Source of the DNA: Branchiostoma floridae
Taxonomy: Eukaryota > Chordata > Leptocardii > Amphioxiformes > Branchiostomatidae
Length of the DNA stretch: 64,000 nucleotides
Direction: 5' to 3'
NCBI RefSeq assembly: GCF_000003815.2
Contig: NC_049990.1
Coordinates: forward strand, 19,383,788-19,447,787
Shown: one piece after another, positions 44,101-56,100 of the stretch
How positions within the stretch are numbered: position 1 is the first letter of the stretch
Layout: each line of letters begins with the position of its first letter
Notes under the pieces: model-generated
What the model saw: only the letters and a program-made list of their open reading frames with translations
What the model was told of the DNA's origin: nothing
The model's database searches: none
Position numbers and translations under genes: made by a program

Positions 44101-47100
44101 TTGCACAGAAATGTATATCCAAAGGATGAAAAACTCTATCTCAGTAACCACTCATGATAACGTTATAAATTTAAAATTTCAGCCTAAGTTAATATGGTCC
44201 GATAAGGTGACTCTCTTCTCTGATTGGCCTAACTGATGTACTTTCATAGGAGCTGGAGACGTTTGTGCAGAGTTCTGGAGATAACGGTGTTGTGCTTGTA
44301 ACGTTCGGCTCCATGATAGCAGCTATGCCTGCGGAGCTAGCCGACATGCTGGCCGCTGCTTTTGCCCGTCTGCCGCAGAAGGTTGTGTGGCGTTACCCCG
44401 GAACGCCACCTCCAAGTCTGGGGCCAAACACCAAGACCATGGAGTGGGTGCCTCAAAACGACTTACTAGGTAAATGCTATTGACATACTGAAGAATGATG
44501 TGGACTTTTTGAGATTTTAGAATCTATAACTGGATGTCTTAATGCCTTGTCTCCGACAAATTAATGCTATTGACATACTGAAGAATGATGTGGAATTTTT
44601 TGAGATTTCAGAATCTACAACTGGATGTCTTGTTGCCTTGTCTTCGCTAGCGAAAATTCACTAAGAATGTTAATCGTTCAGTCATATCTCTTTATCATGT
44701 CACTAACCATTAGTCTTTAAAAACAGCTCATCCCAAGACAAAGGCGTTTGTATCACATTGTGGCTACAACGGAGTAGCGGAGGCCATGTACCACGGGGTG
44801 CCCCTGGTTGGCATGCCTCTCGTAAATGATGCCCATGACAACATTGCCCGGATGGTGGCCCGTGGGATGGCGGTGTCATTGGACATCCATACGGTGACGT
44901 CAGAGGAGGTTTACCGGGCTATTACTACCGTTATTTTGGATCCTAGGTAAGTGTGAGTGCGATGACAACACTGTTATTAATGACATACCGAAAGTAGCTA
45001 ACTGTTGGAACATATTTACAAACAACGTGAGAATATTGTAGGTGCGTATTGGACACACACTTTCTTGTTCTTTATTTTAGCTACAAGGAGAAAGCCAACA
45101 AGATCTCCACGCTTCTTCGTGACCAACCACAGTCGCCCATGGAGCGGGCAGTTTGGTGGATAGAACACGTCATCAAACATGGCGGCCTCCCCCATCTCAG
45201 GTCAAGGGCACCCGAACTCCCCTTCTACCAGTACTACCTGCTAGACGTTATTGCCCTGATTGTTGCAGTTATATCTGCTGTATTGTTGTCTTGTTGGAAG
45301 TGCTGTTCGTTTGCATGTGGCATGTGCAAAAGGGGTAACACCTACACCAAAAAGAAAATTAACTGATCCTTTCGATCTTTAAGCGGGAAATTCCTTCAAA
45401 ATATGAAAGAGAAGGATATCATACTCCCCTTACAATTTTTTCTTTAACCTGGACATACATAACATACAGATGGCACATTCGCGTAGTTAAATTCACAATG
45501 TCGAGCTTTAGTACATAGTGAAATGCAGTAATTATGATGCATGATAAAACAATGTTGTATTGAAAAAGTAGTGTTGGTGACTATGTTTTGGAAATGCAAA
45601 TGGAATATATGACAAGCTTTACATCTAGCATCAAGACTGTGAATCTAGTTGCTTTTCTAAGAACATCTTTGATTTTTAGGAGGTACTATTGAGTAATTGA
45701 GATATACTTGGTCGAACTTTTCAGCCATTGCGATAATTAATAGTAATGATTTTAATGGACATACTGTATATGGCCTCCTTCGGTCAATATTGACCATGGT
45801 AAAATCCTAATTGACATACCATTGTCATAGTATATACATGTGACATAAGGGACATGCGAATGGTGATGAGAACAAGTCTAACTGGGGAGGAATCCATATA
45901 TTTGTCATCTTATATTTTATGTTCAAATAAAAACCAAAACAAGTGACCGTAACATACTGTGACCTACTTATGGTTTATGTCGATTGTGATGTTTTCTGTG
46001 GTGTATGACTCAGAAAACATCACATCGACTTATATAAAACAAGAAATCTTTTTAAAAAAGCTGTGCCTTGCCGCGTATTTTATGTTATTTTGGTAAGCTA
46101 GACTAGATTCTACGCTTAAAAATCCCGAGTTCCACATGTCGCCCCCTCCCCCCTCATTATCATAATTTATGTCAGATGAATTATTGGCACATTAAACAGG
46201 TTTTGTAAAACTTTTTGACCCACAATGAATATGCAGTATTTTTTATTACAAACTAAGTTCCTTCTGATGCAATTTGTGATATATATTTATATAAACATGG
46301 TGAGTTAAAGCGTAGATTTATTACGCTGGACCACATACAGTAACATGCGTCTAGAAGAGCGTTTTAATACTCGCCTGGAATGTACCATTGTCTAACTAAG
46401 CCATGAAACTCGGCAAGGAAAGAAGGGCCTTTGGAAGGGGCTTTGGAAGGGCTGGGTTAACAGGTCGGTCCAACCATGGAAGAAAGCTGGCGTAAAGCCT
46501 TGCCTGGCGGCAAGGCAAAAACTTACTTAAAAGGTAACATACCTATCGCTGACAAATTTAAAAGGCAGTCCTGTACGCATCAACAGCAAAATCAGCGTCT
46601 CAATCGAACGACACCAAATGAAAACAACCACACAGCTTCACAATGGATACCTGAGACGCACACCATTGTAAAAAGTGGGGCAGTGACATCTGTGGACAGC
46701 TGATAACATGACATGCACATAACCCATATCTGCTTTGAGATAAGTAATTACCAAACCACATGGCCTATAGGCCAGCTGTTCTACAATACCAGGGAAATAG
46801 GGGTGATTTATCAAATTATTACATCGATAATGAAAACAGCTTCCGCGAAAAAAAGATGCAAAGGATCAAACACGTTCTAACCATAAAATGCATATGACTA
46901 TCAACCGCGCAAAATGTTAACAGTGTGCTATGTCAAGCCAAACTTAATACTACAAACGCAAAGCCGGAACGCGATGGCATATTCCGACGAGAACAACATT
47001 TGCTTGACGATATCTATTTACCACAAGGCTTAATGCGCGATCATAAGGAAGACCTGGACCACAATACCGGAGGGCGTAGGGGTGAATTCTGAAATTATTA

Positions 47101-50100
47101 CAACCATAATAAAAACAGCTGCCGCGAAAAAAAAGTGCATCATCGCTCAACTCTATGCAGAGGACCTGCCAAACCATATACAAATGCGACAACGGGAACA
47201 TACAGATACAGATGCGAACGCGCGTTACATTGACAAAAGTAAAGGTCTGTCGCTGGAGGTTACCCTCCGGTCACAGACCAAAAAGAGAAAAAAGAATTTT
47301 TGTAAGAAACAAGTACTGAAATTTGACGTACCGTCATATATTGGGTCGTCGAAGGCGGGGTTGTGAATGGTGATGAGATGCGAGTTTCGTCTCGGCATCG
47401 GCATCTGTGACCTCTTCTTTTTACACCAGACTCCCACACCGATTACGACAACTAGACAGGCGGCACTAACAGCTCCAATCCCAATCAAAGCGGTGCTAGA
47501 CAGACCACTAGCTGCCTCAGGCATGGTCTGAGCTGTAAGAAGAAATGTCGGTTTACAACGTTTTTATACGTAACATTACATCAATGCGAATTGTACCGCT
47601 TAACGGTTAATTCAAATGTTGGTTATGCTCATGAAAACGAAGTACATGTAAATGTCTCAAAGCAGTGAGTTATCTATAGGATCGATCGTGAAAAGCAAAA
47701 TGCATTTTTTCATATGATAGACCCCATTCCAGTTACCGCGGCCATTTTGGCTTTTCTGAGGTCATTGCACCAACACCAAACTGGCCCTGAAAGCATGTAT
47801 TATTGTATCGTCGATTATTAGCGAAAGTTACGATTGGTTTTAATTGATCACATGAATGCCACAACAGTAGTTACCACTTGATATGCAGTAAAGCTAAAAA
47901 AAAACCTCACTAAAAAGACTTACCGCATAAGTTTCCCTGCTTCTCGGTATCTAGTGGACAATCTACAGTCACTTCTGTAGACGAGAACGACTCGGAATCA
48001 GCCGTGTAGGTGACGTCATTGACACGGACGACTACGTCACCTGAAGACACTCTTCCCCTGACGCCATCGATGACTCTTTGCAGTCGTTCCTCGGCATGCT
48101 GAACACTACTGAGGTCGCCCGCCGCCATGTTGATTTTCATCTTCAGCAAAACGTCAATTCCTCCTACCTCTCTTGCCATTCTGCCTCTTTGCGCATTTCC
48201 TGCTGGGTTACTGATAACAATATTCTCAACCGTGTGTTTGGTTGGTTTAGCATTTTTGAGAGGTGAACCTCCAACATCACTGAGAGCCTGATTGGACAAA
48301 TTTTCTGACGTCAGATGAATGACAGATTCAGAAATCTCGCGAGAAGTGAGCCAACTCACGTCCGTCAAATCTCGCCGCCTGCGAGAGTTGTTCTGACGAC
48401 ACGAGACTCTGATGTTTGGGAAGGTCCCGTCACTACTGAACTCACAGAGGGGCACAGAGTTTTGGCTCGCGTACCAACAAACGCCCGTTCGGCCGAAGTG
48501 GTCCACCATGTTAGAAGTGACAACGTGTAAGAACCCGTCGTCATTGCGACAGGGCGCAAGAGAGATGCTGAAGCTGGCCGAGCTTGAGACGCTTAGAGGC
48601 AAACGCCCTCCTGTTTAAACATAAAACAAGGGTGATTTTGTGTTTAAAAAACACGGCGGCGGCGTGAGGATTTAGTAAGAAGAATGGCAGTAAAGGTACA
48701 CCGCAGTTTATTTCGTGATATAGTTGGAGGCTGCACACCCTTACGTCTAGCGATTGTCTCTTCCTTTGAATTATTTTGCTTCAAAATAACTGTATGGGTG
48801 AGAGATATCTCTTCAACAACTACACGAACAACTGAATTTTGTTTATCAGAAAGACATTTATTAAATACATATGATAAAATAACAAATTACAGATATCATA
48901 TCCCCTTCTGACGAGGCAGAGTAGAATAAAAGAAGAAATTAAATATTCAACTTTTTAACGATATTAATTACAATTATGATCAATTGCATATTCGAATGGA
49001 TTTCGTATAATGACCTAGACTTTAATTTTAATGTTTGACTTTGAAATGTTGATGGATATTTCATGCTTCTTAATTTATTGCAGTTTTGCTATATCCAAAT
49101 ATCGCCTTACTTTACCCGTAGAAATAATGCGATGATGTAGAAATGATAATGTGATAATAATCATTATCATTGATTCAAGTATCTCGCAAATATTCTAAGC
49201 TCAAAGATTCTAAAAAGGATGACAGAAGAAGTACTCACTGTTACAAACATAAACCCCGCTCTCCCACCGTCCATCCGGTTGGCACCGGATCCTGCGTGAG
49301 GACGGACTCAAACCGGAGTCGTTGCAGACGACAGGACATGTTTTCACGCCGGCTGAGACGGAACATGCACCGAAGAAACCGTTTGTGACAGTCGGTAGAT
49401 CGTCTTCAGGACAGGTCGAAGAAGTACCTGAAAGAACAAGATTATCTCATCAGAATCACGTAATATTTACTGTGAAAAAACTATTTTGATCGAAAAAGGA
49501 TAAGATGTATAATGTCCGCCAAAAAAGGTTACTCAAGCAGTTGGATATGATTTTGGATACAGTCAGACGTTTCACGCAGCCATCCAGTGTCTTTCGTCAG
49601 TAACACCAGTTGCTTGAGTAACTGCTTTTTGGTGTATCTTATTACTAGGATGTGTAACCTTCATCAACGTATGTATAATTGAAATGGGCCATTTTCTGAT
49701 TGCCGTGTAAAAGTGTGTGCGAGTGAGAAAGAAAATGTGGTGTTTTACGGAGAAAAAAGAACTTTCTTTTTAGTATGACCCAGAAATTGCAAGTTGCTGT
49801 GTTTCCAGCAATGTCCCTTGCTGTGTACGTCACTGCATGCTCCTGGTCTGCGAAGAAAAAACTCGATCCGGGGTCTTTGCTGACGGTTACAGTGACGTCA
49901 CGACCAGAGTTGTCCACGGCTGTGGGTGCATCCCACGTGACTGTGACGCCATCGGTAGCCGTTACCATGGTGATGTTGTTTGGGCAGTCGTGTATGGTTG
50001 GTGGATTGGAATCTATATGGTCGAAAGAGAAAAAAACTTCAATCATGTCATAAGGCGCAAACATGAAAAAATTCTCAAGGATAGTTCATATGGAAAATAT

Positions 50101-53100
50101 TCTCTAGTCCATTTGACCATTGGGGCACCATGGAGGATCTAGTACTAACCAGTTTTCTCGATTTTTTCGGTTTTTTTTTTCGTTTTTCTTTCTGTTTTAC
50201 TTACTGTAATAGATTTTCTTCCTCTCATATCATCTTTTACTTGACTAATGATTAACTAACCATCAATACTAGCTACTATATTAATTACATGCTATACCTG
50301 ATATGGTGACATCGAAGGAGCATATCGTTGTTCTTCCCCATTTGTCCACTGCCCGAAACTCCCAGTGTTGTGCCCCTGGATCGTAATTCACATAGCCCGG
50401 CAAATTCACACTTCCTTCCACCTGGAGTATTTCCCGGGCTGCACTATTGTCAAATNNNNNNNNNNNNNNNNNNNNNNNNNNNNNNNNNNNNNNNNNNNNN
50501 NNNNNNNNNNNNNNNNNNNNNNNNNNNNNNNNNNNNNNNNNNNNNNNNNNNNNNNGTCGTGTAGTAGAAGGTGGTGGTGGAGGGTTGCTGCGTAGTAGAT
50601 GTGGTGGTGGAAGGTTGTCGTGTAGTAGAGGTGGTGGTGGAGGGTTGTCGTGTAGTAGAGGTGGCGGTGGAGGGTTGCTGCGTAGTAGAGGTAGTGGTGG
50701 AGGGTTGTCGTGTAGTAGATGTGGTGGTGGAGGGTTGTCGTGTAGTAGAGGTGGTGGTGGAGGGTTGTCGTGTAGTAGAGGTAGTGGTGGAGGGTTGCTG
50801 CGTAGTAGAGGTACTGGTGGAGGGTTGTCGTGTAGTAGAGGTGGTGGTGGAGGGTTGTCGTGTAGTAGAGGTGGTGGTGGAGGGTTGTCGTGTAGTAGAG
50901 GTGGTGGTGGAATGAAGTCGTGTAGTGGAGGTGGTGGTGGAGGGTTGTTGCGTAGTAGAGCGCTGTGGTGTAGTGGAGGTAACAGTGGATAGACTCTGTG
51001 TACTTGTAGTCGTTGGTTCTTTCGTAGTGGTGGTTACAACTGGTGCTTGTGGTGTCATTGTTACTGGCACAGTAACCGGCACGTTTAGTCCACAGTTATA
51101 ACCGTCCATTTGTAGATAGCGCCCTTCCCCACAGGCACAGACTCTTCCACTCGGGACCGGCAGACAAAGATCCCCACAGCCACCATTGTCTTCATCACAC
51201 GGTCCTAGTGTAGCCATACAAAACCCCAAAAAATATTTCATACTTCATTTTCCAGAAATGATTATCAACGCTATTAATATGTTAATGATAATCTTTATTG
51301 GATGTTCATGTCCGTAGGCTAAAGACAAAGATGACGACATACTAAGATGATCCTTTTTACAATATTAGTGTTAGTGGATCAGATAAATCTGCCCGGATAT
51401 ATACTTTGTACTGTTCAGCACAAATCTAGTGTTTTACGGAACATGGCGGTGTACCAAGTACGCAATACAAAAAAAAAAAAAAAAAAAAAAGCAAAAAATA
51501 CGAGCATCCATACCTGGATGAGAGAGCTGCTCGTTGCCGTCGTACATCTGGATGTTGTGCGGTCTCGTTCCCAGGCCGGAAACTGTCCTGTGAACGACGA
51601 ACTGTCCGTCATGTTGACGCAGTCCTATGATCAGACGCTGGTTGTCACCGTCCGTCATCAAAACGTAATCCTGAACATGAGAAAAGTAGTTGATTCATAT
51701 ATTGAGAAAGAACACGTTTGCCAGCAAACTGCAGTAACGTCGATAGCAATTTCATGCAATTTCATGTAATTACTTGCTTTACGTAAAGGCTATACAATCT
51801 CTGCAACTGGCCCATCAATGCATCCAATCATTAAGCATGCTTTAATGTACGCATAGATATTTCATTCGTGCAGGGTGGATAACATACGGTGGTAACGTTT
51901 AGATGTTTCTTATACAGTTGTCATTCCGTTACAATCAAGCAATGATTGACAGAAACACGTGGACTGCAATCTCTACTCCACCTGAATGACTCGCCTCAAG
52001 CAAGAAACAAAGTAAGAAAGCATTCCGTTACTTATAAGTTGTGTTTAGGTGAAGGCAAGTTACATAAGATTTTGATAGAAAATAAATTTAATGATTAAAA
52101 CTAGACTCATCACCTTGTAGATTGTTATTCCAGAAAGATCTGCGTTGCCGATTGGCGGATAAGAAACTACGTTTCCGCCATCCACGTCACATGATTGGAC
52201 GGTACCATGGAAACCATCCAGCCAGTAAACCCTAGGTAAACATCGTGTGTAAAACATGTAGTCAAATATACAAGACATGAAAGGAAATCGTATGAAACTT
52301 ACTTCAAAGACAAATAAACAGAGACGATGAGCGCCATGTACTTTCTGCAACTTATGATTCACTGCTCATTGAGTCACGTGTTCTACCTACATAACGTTAC
52401 GTCATGGCAGCAGTGAATTGTCCTTCCTTGTCAAAAGACTGGTGCTGTTTTATGTTGAGTTCTGAGTCCAATTTTTGTGTTGAATATTACAGTAAACTAC
52501 TTCAAGAGCAAAGCAAGTACATGTATATAAATATGAACTTACCTGTCTTCCAAGAAGTCAATAGCCAAACCCTTGGGCTGATTGACATTGAAGCCAGAGA
52601 CTAAGGTTCTGGTGTCAGTACCGGCCAATGTTGCCCTCGCTACTCTAGGAGTTGTTCCAGACTCAGTCCAGATAAGCAACCTGTATGTACAAATATTTTC
52701 ATAATTAACGTTCCATTTGATTAATACATATAGTTGTACATATAGACAGTTATAACAACAATGAATCACAGTATATTCTCAGTGATAATGTTTTGGACCT
52801 AAATAAACAGGTCTCTGTCTATCTCTATCTCTCTGTCTATCTCTATCCCTCTGTCTATCTCTATCTCTCTGTCTATCTCTATCTCTCTGTCTGTCCCTGT
52901 CTATATTATGTATGTGTCTGTCTGACTCTCTGTGTGCCTGTCTGTCTGTCTAGTCTCTATCTATCTCTATCTATCTCTATCTATGTATTTATCTGTCTGT
53001 CTATGTCTCTTTATTTGTTTGTCTGTCTGTCTGTCTATGTCTATCCGTCTATATTTCTGTCTCCATGTCCGTCTATGTATCTGTGTCTGATTGCCTTTGT

Positions 53101-56100
53101 CTGTCTGTCTATGTCTCTTTGTCTGTCTACATCTCTCTGTCTGTCTATGTCTATGTCTATGTCTATGTCTGTCCGTCTATGTCTATCTCCATGTCCGTCT
53201 ATGTATCTGTCTGCCTTTGTCTGTCTGTCTATGTCTCTTTGTCTGTCTAACTCTCTCTGTCTGTCTATGTCTATGTCTGTCTGACTCTCTCTGTGCCTGT
53301 CTGTAGCTGTCTAGTCTCTATCTATCTCAATGTCTATGTATCTGTCTGCCTGTCTATGTCTCTTTGTCTGTCTAACTCTCTCTGTCTGTCTATGTCTATG
53401 TCTGTCCGTCTCCGTCTATCTCCATATCCGTCTATGTATCTGTCTGTCTGCCTTTGTCTGCCTGTCTATGTCTCTTTATCTGTCTAACTCTCTCTGTCTG
53501 TCTACGTCTATGTCTGTCCGTCTCTGTCTATCTCCATGTCCGTCTATGTATCTGTATCTGATTGCCTTTGTCCGTCTGTCTATGTCTCTTTGTCTGTCTA
53601 GTTCTCTCTGTCTGTCTATGTCTATGTCTGTCCGTCTCTGTCTATCACCATGTCCGTCTATGTATCTGTGTCTGATTGCCCTTGTCTGTCTGTCTATGTC
53701 TCTTTGTCTGTCTAACTCTCTCTGTCTGTCTATGTCTATGTCTGTCCGTCTCTGTCTATCGCCATGTCCGTCTATGTATCTGTGTCTGATTGCCCTTGTC
53801 TGTCTGTCTATGTCTCTTTGTCTGTCTAACTCTCTCTGTCTGTCTATGTCTATGTCTGTCCGTCTCTGTCTATCGCCATGTCCGTCTATATAGCTATGTA
53901 TCAGTCTGTCTGCCTTTGTCTGTCTGTCTTTGTCTCTTTTTCTGTCTGCCTAAAGGGCACAACCCACCATAAGTGCAAAGACGTGCTGTCTACGTACGAA
54001 AACGTGGGCAATCTTTTGGGATCAGTTAGTGGCAAGTACTGCAAAAATCGTACGGACAAATAACACGTACGGAGGGTTGTACCCTTAGCTTAAGTCTCTG
54101 TGTCTGTCTATCTGTCTATGTCTGTCCGTCTCTGTCTATCTCCCTGTCGGCCTGTCTCTGTCTATGTCTATATCCCTGTCTGTCTGTCTGTCTGCCTTTG
54201 CCTATCTCTGTAGACATCTGTCTCTTTGTCTCTGTGTTTCTCTCTCCCTCTCTATATTCATATATATGTACTGACCCTTCACGTGGATGTACAGCAACGC
54301 CCAACGGTTGGTGCAGTCCTGACACAATGGCCTTTCTGAAACTGCCATCCAGCCTGGACACTTGTATGTTCCCGTGCGACCGTTCTGCCCAGTAGACGTT
54401 TGACGCCACCCAATCAACAGCGATCCCTAAAGACCAAACATATCATGGTAAACATTCAATGGCTATTTGAAACAACATCATACCATTGTTGAGTTTGTAG
54501 TGTCATGTAAATCAGTAGATCATCTACATATATCTACTCTAGTCTATGATCTGCTAGCTCTAAATTCTTATTTCTGTATCTATCTATTGATTTGTCGATG
54601 TAGGTTAGACATCCAGGTAATAAGATACGCCAAAAATAGTTACTCAAGCAACTGGATATGGTTTTGAAACGGTCAGATGTTTCGGATACAATCCACTATC
54701 CTTCGTCAGTGACACTGAAGAGATCTGGAAGAAACAGGTCTTTTTGAAGACCTGTTTCTTCAGTGTCACTGACGAAGGATAGTGGATTCTATCCGAAACG
54801 TCTGACCGTTTCAAAACCATATCCAGTTGCTTGAGTAACTATTTTTGGCGTATCTATTGGTTTGTCTGTTCAATACATACAGCCAGGCCTGGCCTACAGT
54901 TATTACAAAGGGCTAGCCTTGTTGACAGAGACAAGATTACAGCTTTGTTAACAAAGACAAAGGCAATACAAAATAGCTCTAAATTAAAATGTATTGGATT
55001 CGACTTCTTTTTCTGAGGCAGTGAAAGACTAAGAATACCAGGTTTTCTGCAACGTATGGCGTTTTTGTGATGTTAGGAGGAGAGCCAATTTGTAAAATGT
55101 AACATATATATGATTGGCGTCTTTCATAACAGAGGAATATGTATAGTACGATATGGTTACAGTACTTAGAGACACTGACCTTCAATATTCCTCCCTCTTG
55201 AGTATATGAGAAGTGGCGCATTATTTGGATTGATCAAGGATCGTCTGTAAACAGAAGAAGAGGATATCAGTAGTTTCAAAGACACAATTCTCTAAAGTTC
55301 AAACGTTTTTGAAAATCAAATGCCATGTATTTGCTTTATAACAAGACCAAGGCCCATTATTATTGATAAAGAGAAAACAGGTGGGCCCTGGGCCTGGGTT
55401 CGTCAATGAAATGTTATGAGAGAGCAAAATTAGACCCTATGAATCACAGACAGATCTATACCTGTAGATCTGCTGAGTACCGTCTCCCACCTCTGTGGTG
55501 TAGAATAACATCTTTCCTGAATAAGTGAATAAATCCAAAAGCAACTTTACATTTAAGCTATGTGCGACAAGCCACAAGTCGTTTCGTTATATTAAAACGT
55601 AATTTCTCTGCATAGCCTAATAGCATTATAACTCGTATCAATAATATCACTTACATACTTTTAGATGTCAACATAGGTTATAAGAAACATAACTTGTGCG
55701 TATGGATGCAATTTTGTTGCTATTATCATCTCTATTTTTACGTTAAATGTGTTTTTATAGTTTATCTCATGTAGATTGCCACTAAAAACCATAACACAGC
55801 CATGCAGAAAAGGCCATAAACTTTCATGGCTTCCTTTGGACTTCTTCCAAAACTGATGAATATGAGACATCTCATGAAATAAAGTAACAACAAATTAAAG
55901 AAACAGTGACATCGGGATACCTGCGTAGTTGATGTCCATGGCCAAGATTCGCATACCGGAAACCAGAGTTCCAAGTGATATGGAAACGTCAGCTGGAACG
56001 TCAGGTAAGTCATGGCGCAGCCAGTAAGCTCCAGCATCACTGGAAAACAGGAGGGCCACTGACGGTAGACCATCATCTAAACAAAGATGGTAAAAAAACA

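Noticed and set aside
46476-46703. 75-residue ORF
   Set aside because: Low-complexity composition, no splice context, next to probable transposon remnants.
48078-48618. Plus-strand ORFs over the juxtamembrane exon
   Set aside because: They are shadows of the minus-strand exon 48610-47924, which has matching splice sites and phases.
52793-53972. Long Ser/Leu/Cys-rich ORFs on the plus strand
   Set aside because: They are frames of the TCTG satellite inside an intron.
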